NCBI RefSeq assembly: GCF_030732225.1
Contig: NZ_CP132230.1
Coordinates: forward strand, 1,330,001-1,394,000
Direction: 5' to 3'
DNA: 64,000 nt
DNA from: Streptococcus iniae
GTDB taxonomy: Bacteria > Bacillota > Bacilli > Lactobacillales > Streptococcaceae
The notes under the pieces were generated by a model, which was not told the origin of the DNA, did no database searches, and saw nothing but the letters and a program-made list of their open reading frames with translations. The position numbers and the translations under genes were made by a program. The stretch's first letter is position 1; each line of letters starts with the position of its first letter. Below are positions 28,462 to 36,144 of this stretch, one piece after another.

Positions 28462-30258
28462 ATGTCACTCAAAAAACGTTCTGAATTTCCAGAAAATGAA
28501 CTTTGGGATTTAACTGCCCTTTATAAGGATAGAGAAGACTTTCTTTTAGCTATTGAAAAAGCCCTTGCAGATGTCTTTGCATTCCAGAAGAATTATGATG
28601 GTCACTTAAACACGGTTGAAGATTTCGACCGTGCCTTAAGGGAAATTGAACACATCTATATCCAATTAAGTCATATTAGCACATATGCTTTTATGCCACA
28701 AACAACTGACTTCTCAAATCAAGAATTTGCTGAGATTGCACAAGCTGGTGACGATTGCATGACCAAAGCCAGCGTAGCCTTAAGTTTCTTTGATACTGCA
28801 CTAGCAAATGCTGATGTAAACATTTTGGATGCTCTGGAAAAAGAAAGTTATTACAGTGCAACTATTCGCCAAGCAAAACTCCAAAAAAAATACCTATTAG
28901 CGCCTGAAGTCGAAAAATGTCTCACCAATTTACGTGAAGTCCTTAATACGCCTTATGACATCTACACAAAAATGCGGGCTGGTGATTTTGCTATGGAAGA
29001 CTTTGAAGTTGAAGGTAAAACATACGCCAATAGTTTTGTCAGTTACGAAAATTTCTACCAAAACCACGAAAACGCTGAAATCCGTGAAAAAGCATTCCGT
29101 TCCTTCTCCAAAGGCTTACGTGCTCATCAAAACGCTGCAGCTGCAGCCTATCTTGCTAAAGTCAAATCTGAAAAATTAATTGCAGATATGCGTGGTTATG
29201 ATACTGTCTTTGACTATCTATTAGCGGAGCAAGAAGTTGATCGTAGCATGTTTGACAGGCAAATCGATTTAATCATGACGGAGTTTGGCCCAGTTGCTCA
29301 AAAATTCCTAAGACATGTGGCTGAGGTAAATGGCCTTGAGAAAATGACATTTGCAGACTGGAAGCTTGATATTGATAATGAATTGAATCCTGAAGTATCA
29401 ATTGATGATGCATACGATTTAGTCATGAAATCACTTGCTCCACTTGGAAAAGAATACCTTCAAGAAGTTGAGCGTTACCAAACAGAACGTTGGGTAGACT
29501 TTGCTGCTAACGCCAATAAAGATTCTGGTGGTTATGCCGCCGACCCATATAAGGTTCATCCTTATGTTCTCATGAGTTGGACTGGTCGCATGTCAGATGT
29601 TTACACTTTAATTCATGAAATTGGGCACTCTGGCCAATTTATCTTCTCTGATAATAACCAATCTTACTTCAACACTCATATGTCAACCTATTATGTTGAA
29701 GCCCCATCAACCTTTAATGAATTATTGCTAAGTGATTATTTGGAAAATGCTTTTGATGACCCTCGTCAAAAACGTTTTGCCCTTGCTCATCGCTTAACAG
29801 ATACTTACTTCCACAACTTTATCACTCATCTATTAGAAGCTGCTTTCCAAAGAAAGGTTTACCAATTAATTGAAGATGGGGGCACTTTTGGTGCCGAACA
29901 ACTAAACAGCCTGATGAAAACTGTCCTTCAAGAATTCTGGGGAGATGCTGTTGAGATTGATGACGACGCTGCACTCACTTGGATGCGTCAAGCACACTAC
30001 TATATGGGCTTATACAGTTATACTTATTCTGCCGGATTGGTTCTTTCTACTGCTGGTTATTTAAACCTTAAAAATAATGATGAGGGGGCAAGTGAATGGC
30101 TTGAATTCCTCAAATCTGGTGGCAGCAAAACACCGCTTGACACTGCTATGTTAATCAATGCTGACATTTCAACTGATAAACCACTTCGCGATACCATAAC
30201 ATTCCTAAGCGACACTGTTGATCAAATCATTGCTTATACAGAAGACCTCAAGCAATAA
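28462..30258 (+). CDS. pepF: Oligoendopeptidase F
   Basis: Cytosolic M3-family zinc endopeptidase that degrades oligopeptides; 598 residues. Seen: HEIGH-type zinc site (LIHEIGHSGQF near 385) with the downstream glutamate in the EAPSTFNE motif near 413. Start taken at ATG 28462 with AAAGGAG; the frame is open 20 codons further upstream without a ribosome site. The homologue in S. agalactiae is called PepB. Confidence 0.95.
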   Translation: MSLKKRSEFPENELWDLTALYKDREDFLLAIEKALADVFAFQKNYDGHLNTVEDFDRALREIEHIYIQLSHISTYAFMPQTTDFSNQEFAEIAQAGDDCMTKASVALSFFDTALANADVNILDALEKESYYSATIRQAKLQKKYLLAPEVEKCLTNLREVLNTPYDIYTKMRAGDFAMEDFEVEGKTYANSFVSYENFYQNHENAEIREKAFRSFSKGLRAHQNAAAAAYLAKVKSEKLIADMRGYDTVFDYLLAEQEVDRSMFDRQIDLIMTEFGPVAQKFLRHVAEVNGLEKMTFADWKLDIDNELNPEVSIDDAYDLVMKSLAPLGKEYLQEVERYQTERWVDFAANANKDSGGYAADPYKVHPYVLMSWTGRMSDVYTLIHEIGHSGQFIFSDNNQSYFNTHMSTYYVEAPSTFNELLLSDYLENAFDDPRQKRFALAHRLTDTYFHNFITHLLEAAFQRKVYQLIEDGGTFGAEQLNSLMKTVLQEFWGDAVEIDDDAALTWMRQAHYYMGLYSYTYSAGLVLSTAGYLNLKNNDEGASEWLEFLKSGGSKTPLDTAMLINADISTDKPLRDTITFLSDTVDQIIAYTEDLKQ

Positions 30259-30332
30259 GCAAATCTTCTAGGACAAAATCCTTTGAAAAATCACTAAGAA
30301 AGAGACCATGTTTTGACACATGATCTCTGTTG

Positions 30333-30386
30333 GCTCTCTAATTTCTATCGTGGGTAAATCCACTTTAGAGATTATGGAGCTTTTTT
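30333..30386 (+). terminator. pepF downstream terminators
   Basis: Two stem-loops follow pepF: AGAGACCATG / CATGATCTCT at 30301-30328, and a second one at 30333-30380 (GCTC...TAAT with ATTA...GAGC) followed by six T residues. Confidence 0.7.
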
Positions 30387-30387
30387 C

Positions 30388-30768
30388 TTATTTCATTTTT
30401 TCAATGTAAAATTCAATTTTATCATTCTTTTTCACTTTTAATTGATTGGCCGCTTTTGCCGCCATTTTGTCATTAACTTTGAAAAGCCAATATTTTTGTT
30501 CTTTGGGGTCCTGTTTATGGCCATCTATTTCTGTAATAAAGCCGTCTTTTTCTTTAACCTTATAATTGGCTTTTAAGACATCCATAACCGTCTCTCCTTC
30601 TTTAAAAGAAACTTTCTCGTCAATGGTATTAGTATCTTCTTTGACAATCAATTGCACCTGATGTTCTGCTTTACTTTCTTTACTGTCAGTTTTGGTTTGA
30701 TCAGCTGCGCAAGCCATTAGTAAAAATGAAAAACTTGACAAGGTTAACAGTTTAAAAAATCTTTTCAT
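30388..30768 (-). CDS. DUF4430 lipoprotein
   Basis: 126-residue predicted lipoprotein with signal peptide and lipobox LLMAC (cysteine near residue 20), then a single DUF4430 domain, the fold also found at the C-terminus of transcobalamin-like and some ECF-associated proteins. Start at 30768 preceded by AGGAG; it overlaps the S-component gene by 17 bases. Inferred to be a surface ligand-binding partner for that transporter; the ligand is unknown and no cobalamin riboswitch was seen. Confidence 0.75.
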   Translation of the reverse strand: MKRFFKLLTLSSFSFLLMACAADQTKTDSKESKAEHQVQLIVKEDTNTIDEKVSFKEGETVMDVLKANYKVKEKDGFITEIDGHKQDPKEQKYWLFKVNDKMAAKAANQLKVKKNDKIEFYIEKMK

Positions 30769-31255
30769 GTGATAATCTCCTAAAAATAGCAAATATAATG
30801 GGGTAAAACAATAAGGTTGATAAGCCATGGGCCAAATTAAACGGAGCACCAGCTAAAACATAAGACCACCAAGGCATACTATAAAGATAAGCAAAACAAC
30901 TATCAATAAAAATGCCATATAAAACCGCACAAAGACCTGCTAAAACAGAAATAAAAGGCATCTGATAGTTCGTCACTTTTTGGCTAAGCGGATAGATAAG
31001 AAAGGTCCAAAGAAAAATAATAAGCATGAAAGTCGCTAATTGCCAAAATACCCAGGGACCAAATCCAAGAACAAAGGAGCTGATAAGCATTGTCAGGGAC
31101 ATCACAAGTACCGACTCATAAAAGCCAAAAAATACTGCAAAAACGAGAAATAGGGCCGTAACGGGTTGAATATTAGGTAAGTGGCTAAAGCTTAGACGTA
31201 AGACTAAAGCTAGAGCTGAAAATATAGCAATTCTTGTTAATTGTTTGGTTGTCAT
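30752..31255 (-). CDS. ECF transporter S component (substrate-specific subunit)
   Basis: 167-residue membrane protein with about six TM segments and the ECF S-component signature near the N-terminus (TRIAIFSALALVLRL). S components bind a vitamin or similar micronutrient and use a shared EcfA/A'/T module encoded elsewhere. No A or T genes are next to it, so it belongs to the shared-module group. Overlap with the DUF4430 lipoprotein gene suggests a joint function. Confidence 0.8.
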   Translation of the reverse strand: MTTKQLTRIAIFSALALVLRLSFSHLPNIQPVTALFLVFAVFFGFYESVLVMSLTMLISSFVLGFGPWVFWQLATFMLIIFLWTFLIYPLSQKVTNYQMPFISVLAGLCAVLYGIFIDSCFAYLYSMPWWSYVLAGAPFNLAHGLSTLLFYPIIFAIFRRLSHEKIF

Positions 31256-31580
31256 GACTTTTCCTTTCTTACCTTCTTATTATGACAGATTTTAGTAAAG
31301 TTGGGTAGTATCTTTGCTTAAAAAGAAAGCAGTAACAATAAAATGATAAATTTATAAGAAAAGGGAAGCTCTAAGAGACTTAGTTATAGTTTTAAACTGT
31401 ATCTTTTCGCGAATTGTTATAGCTATTAGCTAAGGAGATTCTAGAGTAAGAGTTACACTAAGTCTGTCATGACAGTTTTTAAGAAAAATTAAACAGAATT
31501 ATACTTAAAATGCAAGATAATATAAGAATTTAGTGAGGATGCTTTGACTTTTTCCTACCTTTTAGGGTACAATAGCAATA
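31256..31580. other. 325-bp intergenic region with potential RNA structure
   Basis: No coding signal. Contains long-range 9-bp complementary arms AGACTTAGT (31376-31384) and ACTAAGTCT (31457-31465) enclosing a TAGCT-ATT-AGCTA hairpin (about 31420-31432), then a CTGTCATGACAG palindrome followed by TTTTT (about 31463-31480). It could be a small RNA or leader, but no conserved RNA family was recognised. The GH25 promoter lies at the right end. Confidence 0.4.
31544..31573 (+). promoter_or_regulatory. Promoter of the GH25 gene, leaderless
   Basis: -35 TTGACT (31544-31549), 18-nt spacer, -10 TACAAT (31568-31573), then 7 nt and the ATG at 31581. No ribosome site is present; the predicted start of transcription is at or within one base of the ATG. 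Confidence 0.7.
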
Positions 31581-32432
31581 ATGAGAAGAAGAATAAAGCC
31601 TATAGTGGTTCTTGTCTTCTTTATCGTGTTTGCACTATTATTAATTATTGGAAAAACCCATTCAGACAATCTTAAGGAAAAGGAATTGCGCACTGCAAAA
31701 TCAAACATTCCAATAGTTTCTAGCACTCCAGATAAAGTAAGCTCCACCACATCAGAAACGGAAGAATTTATCTTAAATCCAATTATTGACGTCTCCGGAT
31801 GGCAATTGCCTAGCGAAATTGACTACGACACTCTTTCAAAAAATATCTCTGGCGCCGTAGTTCGTGTATTTGGAGGCTCACAAATTACAGCACGCAACAA
31901 TGCAGCTTACACAACTGGAATTGATAAATCTTTCAAAAAGCACATTGAAGAATTTCAAAAACGAGATGTTCCCGTTGCTGTTTATAGTTATGCATTAGGA
32001 TCAAGCAGTAAAGAAATGCGAGCTGAAGCCCGTGCCTTTTATAAAAGTGCTTCACCATACAACCCAACCTACTACTGGATTGATGTTGAAGAAGCTACCA
32101 TGAAGGATATGAATAAAGGGGTTAAAGCTTTCCGCGAAGAATTAGAAAAACTTGGTGCTGAAAATGTTGGTCTCTACATTGGGACTTATTTCATGGCAGA
32201 ACAAGAAATTTCAACCAAGGGCTTTGACGCCATTTGGATTCCGACTTACGGAAGCGACTCTGGCTATTATGAAGCTGCACCAAATACCGATATTGACTAT
32301 GATTTGCATCAGTACACCTCAAAAGGGTATGTACAAGGTTTTGATAAACCTCTTGATTTAAATCAAATTGCCGTTAACAAAGACACGCGAAAAACTTATG
32401 AAAAGCTTTTCGGAAAAATCAAAGACAAATAA
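31581..32432 (+). CDS. Membrane-anchored GH25-family muramidase-like protein
   Basis: 283 residues: a basic N-terminus and one TM/signal-anchor near 7-27, a Ser/Thr-rich linker, and a glycoside hydrolase family 25 domain from about 70. Seen: IDVSGWQ near 72 and YYWIDVEE near 163 carrying the expected catalytic Asp/Glu residues, and the barrel end strand with YDLHQYT near 240. GH25 enzymes cut the glycan chain of peptidoglycan. Probably outward-facing at the membrane. Start at ATG 31581 is supported by the adjacent promoter rather than by a ribosome site. Confidence 0.85.
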   Translation: MRRRIKPIVVLVFFIVFALLLIIGKTHSDNLKEKELRTAKSNIPIVSSTPDKVSSTTSETEEFILNPIIDVSGWQLPSEIDYDTLSKNISGAVVRVFGGSQITARNNAAYTTGIDKSFKKHIEEFQKRDVPVAVYSYALGSSSKEMRAEARAFYKSASPYNPTYYWIDVEEATMKDMNKGVKAFREELEKLGAENVGLYIGTYFMAEQEISTKGFDAIWIPTYGSDSGYYEAAPNTDIDYDLHQYTSKGYVQGFDKPLDLNQIAVNKDTRKTYEKLFGKIKDK

Positions 32433-32500
32433 AGGTCTTTAGGTCTTTTTTGATTAACATTTCTTGACAAAGTCATTTTTAAAGGTAGTGTAAAATATCT

Positions 32501-33780
32501 TGTGTAAACACAAAAAAGGAATAAATCCTGTATAGTAGAGTTACGACACTTCACTAGAAAGAGATTTATTCCCATGACTCAGTTTACCACAGAATTACTT
32601 AACTTCCTAGCGCAAAAACAAGATATTGATGAATTCTTTCGATCCTCTTTAGAAATAGCTATGAATGATCTCTTGCAGGTTGAACTATCAGCTTTCCTTG
32701 GATATGAGCCATATAAAAAAGAAGGTTACAATACAGGTAATAGCCGTAATGGGACCTACTCTCGACAGTTTGAAACGAAGTATGGCTTAGTCAATTTAAT
32801 CATTCCAAGAGATCGAAACGGCGAGTTTTCACCAGTTTTATTACCATCTTATGCTAGACGAGATGACCACTTGGAAGAGATGGTGATTAAACTCTATCAA
32901 ACTGGCGTTACGACACGCGAAATCAGTGACATTATTGAGCGCATGTATGGTCACCACTACAGTCCAGCAACGGTGTCAAATATCACAAAAGTGACTCAAG
33001 AAAGTGTCACTGCCTTTCATGAGCGTTCCTTTCAAACTAACTACTCAGTCTTGTATCTAGACGGAACTTACTTACCCTTGCGACGAGGTACGGTCAGTAA
33101 AGAATGTATTCACATTGCACTTGGTATCACGCCTGAAGGGTATAAATCAGTTCTTGGCTATGAGATTGCCCCTAATGAAAATAATGTCTCTTGGTCAGAT
33201 CTTCTTAAGAGGCTACAAAATCAAGGACTTAAGCAAGTTTCTCTAGTTGTTACAGACGGGCTTAACGGTGTGGATCAAATCATCCAACAAGCCTATCCAA
33301 TGGCTAAACAGCAACGGTGTCTGGTTCACATTGGTCGCAATATCTCCAGTAAGGTCAAACGAGTAGATAGGGCACCTATTCTAAATCAGTTCAAGCAGAT
33401 TTATCGTGCCACAAATTTACAGGAGGCTATTAAATTATTGGAACAATTTGTTTCTGAGTGGAAACCTCGTTACAAAAAGGTTATGACATCACTTGAAACA
33501 ACTGAAAATCTCCTAACTTTCTATCAATTTCCACATCACATTTGGTCTAGTATTTACTCTACAAACTTGATTGAATCACTCAATAAAGAAATCAAGCGAC
33601 AAAGCAAGAAGAGGGTGGTTTTTCCAAATGAAGAAGCCTTAGAACGATGCCTTGTAAGTATTTTCGAAGACTATAACATTAAGTTCGGAGCTCGTATTCA
33701 TAAAGGATTCGGAGTATGTTTTGACACACTTGATAGCTTATTTGACTAATATTCAAAAACTCTACTCTTGTGTTTACACA
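32501..33780 (+). mobile_element. IS256-family insertion sequence
   Basis: About 1.28 kb with ends TTGTGTAAACACAA (left, from 32500) and its inverted counterpart TTGTGTTTACACAA (right, to about 33781). Encloses one intact transposase. Eight-base flanks AAATATCT and AAATTATT are not identical, so a target duplication is not evident. The right end lies about 6 bp from the -35 of the thiT promoter. Confidence 0.8.
32574..33749 (+). CDS. IS256-family transposase
   Basis: 391-residue DDE transposase of the IS256 (Mutator-like) family. Seen: N-terminal HTH region, YLDGTYLPLRRG near 162 with the first acidic residue, VVTDGLNGV near 224 with the second, and the C-terminal STNLIESLNKEIKR near 323 with the glutamate. 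Full length and without internal stops, so the element may be active. Confidence 0.95.
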   Translation: MTQFTTELLNFLAQKQDIDEFFRSSLEIAMNDLLQVELSAFLGYEPYKKEGYNTGNSRNGTYSRQFETKYGLVNLIIPRDRNGEFSPVLLPSYARRDDHLEEMVIKLYQTGVTTREISDIIERMYGHHYSPATVSNITKVTQESVTAFHERSFQTNYSVLYLDGTYLPLRRGTVSKECIHIALGITPEGYKSVLGYEIAPNENNVSWSDLLKRLQNQGLKQVSLVVTDGLNGVDQIIQQAYPMAKQQRCLVHIGRNISSKVKRVDRAPILNQFKQIYRATNLQEAIKLLEQFVSEWKPRYKKVMTSLETTENLLTFYQFPHHIWSSIYSTNLIESLNKEIKRQSKKRVVFPNEEALERCLVSIFEDYNIKFGARIHKGFGVCFDTLDSLFD

Positions 33781-33786
33781 AAATTA

Positions 33787-33815
33787 TTGACAGTATCTTT
33801 TTAAAAGACTATAAT
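33787..33815 (+). promoter_or_regulatory. thiT promoter
   Basis: -35 TTGACA (33787-33792), 17-nt spacer, -10 TATAAT (33810-33815). It is a full consensus promoter immediately downstream of the IS256 element and upstream of the TPP riboswitch. Confidence 0.85.
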
Positions 33816-33837
33816 AAAGTTACTTAATGAAATAATT

Positions 33838-33920
33838 TCACAAGGGAGTGCTTCAGCTGAGATCGCATCTGCGAAATCCTTAAAACCTGATCTTGTTAGT
33901 ACAAGCGTAGGGATTGTGAC
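33838..33920 (+). promoter_or_regulatory. TPP riboswitch (THI element)
   Basis: Contains the conserved aptamer segments in order: GGGAGTGC, CTGAGAT, ACCTGAT and GCGTAGGGA. Binds thiamine pyrophosphate. It precedes thiT, and its expression platform is the hairpin at 33941-33971. Confidence 0.95.
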
Positions 33921-33940
33921 CTAACATCAACTCTGATTTA

Positions 33941-33971
33941 GGCTCTTTTTGTGAAAAAAAGGAGCCTTTTT
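33941..33971 (+). terminator. TPP riboswitch expression platform: terminator hairpin that also covers the ribosome site
   Basis: GGCTCTTTTT pairs with AAAAAGGAGCC around GTGAA, followed by TTTTT directly against the ATG at 33972. The right arm contains the AAGGAG ribosome site of thiT (33958-33964). The same hairpin could end transcription and hide the ribosome site. Confidence 0.8.
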
Positions 33972-34535
33972 ATGTCGAAAAATACTAATCTTAACTATTT
34001 AGTTGAAGCTGCCATTTTTGCTTCCTTAGCCATGTGCTTATCTTTAATACCTGACTTCTTCAGTTGGTTTAGTCCATCATTTGGAGCTATTCCACTGGTT
34101 TTATTCTCACTTCGTCGCGGCCTTAAATATGGTTTATTAGCTGGTTTTATATGGGGCTTGCTTCATTTCACTTTGGGCAAAGTTTACTACCTAAGCCTAT
34201 CACAAGTTTTTATCGAGTATATTTTGGCCTTTCTTTCTATGGGTATAGCTGGTCTCTTTTCTAGTCACTTGTCTAATGCTATTGCTCATAAAAATAAAAA
34301 AGCAGCTGTTTTATTAGCTTCATTTGCTGCTATTTTAGCAGTCTTTACCCGTTATATCTGGCACTTTATTGCCGGAGTGATTTTCTGGGGTTCTTACGCT
34401 CCTAAAGGCATGTCAGCTATTTGGTATTCCTTTACCGTTAATGGGTCCGCAGGCATCCTAACACTTATTATTGTGCTTATTGCTATTTATAGCATCATAA
34501 GCCTTCACGAAACCTTTTTCTCCCCTAAAAATTAA
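33972..34535 (+). CDS. thiT: Thiamine ECF-transporter S component ThiT
   Basis: 187-residue membrane protein of the ThiT family, six TM segments, which binds thiamine with high affinity and works with the shared EcfAA'T module. Start at ATG 33972 (MSKNTNLNYLVEAAIF), 7 nt after GGAG; an in-frame GTG at 33951 lies inside the riboswitch hairpin and is unlikely. Control by the TPP riboswitch supports thiamine as the substrate. Confidence 0.93.
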   Translation: MSKNTNLNYLVEAAIFASLAMCLSLIPDFFSWFSPSFGAIPLVLFSLRRGLKYGLLAGFIWGLLHFTLGKVYYLSLSQVFIEYILAFLSMGIAGLFSSHLSNAIAHKNKKAAVLLASFAAILAVFTRYIWHFIAGVIFWGSYAPKGMSAIWYSFTVNGSAGILTLIIVLIAIYSIISLHETFFSPKN

Positions 34536-34620
34536 TTCCATCGTGAGGTGTAATTTTAATAGCTAAAAAATGGTATAATTAATCATTATACTTTTTTTAG
34601 TTTTTAAGATTGGAGATAAG

Positions 34621-35094
34621 ATGGCTAAAAAAGAAAAGCTTAAAAAAACATTAGTCGAACAAATCCTAGACAAGGCAAAGATTTCTTATGACAGTCTTGC
34701 TATTAATGCATTGACAGGGCAATTGCCTGATGCCATTGATAGGGGTGATATCTACAAAACCTTGGCTTTAGTTGGAGATAAAACTGGTCCTATAATCGGT
34801 ATTATTCCCATAACTGAGCATTTATCTGAGAAAAAACTGGCTAAAGCATCTGCTAACAAAAAAGTTAGCATGATTGCTCAAAAAGACTTGCAAAAAACAA
34901 CCGGCTATGTGCATGGGGCTAATAATCCTGTCGGTATTCGACAAAAACACAACTTTCCAATTTTCATTGATCAATCGGCACTTGAAAAAGGAAGTCTTAT
35001 AGTATCTGCTGGTGAACTTGGGCGCTCAATTAGAGTCAATGCAAGCGAATTAGCAGCGTTTGTTGCAGCAGTATTTGCTGATATTAAGGAGTAA
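34621..35094 (+). CDS. ybaK: Cys-tRNA(Pro) deacylase, YbaK/EbsC family
   Basis: 157-residue editing enzyme that clears cysteine wrongly attached to tRNA(Pro). Seen: the YbaK fold with GDKTGPIIGIIP near 52 and the GYVHGANNPVGIRQKH loop near 98 with conserved glycine residues. Ribosome site GGAG; an extended -10 TGGTATAAT lies about 45 bp upstream. It is followed after two bases by the YccF gene, so the two are probably cotranscribed with the phosphatase gene. Confidence 0.9.
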   Translation: MAKKEKLKKTLVEQILDKAKISYDSLAINALTGQLPDAIDRGDIYKTLALVGDKTGPIIGIIPITEHLSEKKLAKASANKKVSMIAQKDLQKTTGYVHGANNPVGIRQKHNFPIFIDQSALEKGSLIVSAGELGRSIRVNASELAAFVAAVFADIKE

Positions 35095-35096
35095 GG

Positions 35097-35462
35097 ATGA
35101 GAGTTATCGGAAATATTATTTGGTTTTTGTTTTCAGGATTCTGGGCTTGGTTGGTTTGGACTTTGATTGGTTTAGTCTTTTGCCTAACAATTATTGGATT
35201 TCCTTTGGGAGTTCAATTTTTTAAAATCGCTAATTTTGGGCTTTTCCCCTTTGGTAAAGAGATTCACATTGGACAATCAAATGCTAGCTTATTATTAAAC
35301 ATTTTATGGATTCTATTTTTAGGATGGCAATTAGCTGTGATGCATTTAGCATCTGCCGCTTTACTTGCTTTTTCAATTATTGGGATTCCATTTGCAATCC
35401 AATCTCTTAAAATGGTTAAGATTAGCCTTTTTCCTTTTGGTGCTAAAATCAGATTTACCTAA
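35097..35462 (+). CDS. YccF-domain inner membrane protein
   Basis: 121 residues with two repeated YccF domains, each having a hydrophobic helix and the motif (G)xPFxxQxxKxxxxxxxPFGxxI (seen near 35-58 and 98-119). Function unknown. It starts 2 bases after ybaK with AAGGAG at 35084-35092, so translation is coupled. Confidence 0.85.
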   Translation: MRVIGNIIWFLFSGFWAWLVWTLIGLVFCLTIIGFPLGVQFFKIANFGLFPFGKEIHIGQSNASLLLNILWILFLGWQLAVMHLASAALLAFSIIGIPFAIQSLKMVKISLFPFGAKIRFT

Positions 35463-35477
35463 ACAAAGGAGTATGTG

Positions 35478-36110
35478 TTGAAATTATATATAATCAGACA
35501 TGGTAAAACCCAATGGAATCTTGAGGGACGCTTTCAGGGAGCTTCTGGAGATTCACCACTGCTTGAAGAAGCTTATGACGACATTAAACAATTGGGACAA
35601 AGACTGGCAAGGGTTTCTTTTGATGCTCTTTACTCCAGTGATTTAAAACGAGCAGTTGATACCAGCAAAGCATTGTTAGAGCAAATCCAAGCACCAAAAG
35701 AAATTGTTTATACACAAGAGCTTAGGGAGTGGCGTCTAGGTCAACTTGAAGGTGCTAAAATTGCTACCATGACGGCTATTTATCCTAGACAAATGAATGC
35801 CTTTAGTCATAATCTTGCCCTCTTTAATACCAATCAATTTGGAGCAGAGTCCTTATACCAAACACAAAAGCGTGTGACTGATTTAATCACTCGATTTAAA
35901 GAAAAAGATTATAAAAACGTCATTATTGTGGGACATGGAGCTAACTTAACTGCTTCTATTCGATCTTTATTAGGCTATACTCCTGCACTTATTAGGGCTG
36001 AAGGTGGTTTAGATAATGCAAGTTTAACCCTTTTGGAAACAGATGATTGTGTGCACTTCAAGTGCTTGACTTGGAATGATAAATCCTATTTAACTGGCAA
36101 TAACCAATAA
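35478..36110 (+). CDS. Histidine phosphatase family (phosphoglycerate mutase-like) protein
   Basis: About 210 residues of the broad-specificity phosphatase branch. Seen: YIIRHGKTQWN near 3-13 with the phosphorylated histidine, the arginine in SSDLKRAVDT near 55, EWRLGQLEG near 85 and GHGANLTA near 155. Start proposed as TTG 35478 (gives MKLYIIRHG), 5 nt after AAAGGAG; a GTG at 35475 is too close to that site. Substrate unknown. Confidence 0.85.
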   Translation: MKLYIIRHGKTQWNLEGRFQGASGDSPLLEEAYDDIKQLGQRLARVSFDALYSSDLKRAVDTSKALLEQIQAPKEIVYTQELREWRLGQLEGAKIATMTAIYPRQMNAFSHNLALFNTNQFGAESLYQTQKRVTDLITRFKEKDYKNVIIVGHGANLTASIRSLLGYTPALIRAEGGLDNASLTLLETDDCVHFKCLTWNDKSYLTGNNQ

Positions 36111-36144
36111 AAAAGTATTTCGGAGATTTCCGAAATACTTTTTT
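36111..36144. terminator. Bidirectional terminator
   Basis: Perfect AAAAGTATTTCGGA / TCCGAAATACTTTT stem with a four-base loop, flanked by A-run and T-run, between convergent phosphatase and HAD genes. Confidence 0.95.

Noticed and set aside
32493..33788. Possible 8-bp target duplication around the IS256 element (AAATATCT and AAATTATT)
   Set aside because: The two octamers differ at several positions, so they cannot be called a duplication.
33951..33971. GTG start for thiT seven codons upstream
   Set aside because: It falls inside the riboswitch hairpin and precedes the real ribosome site.
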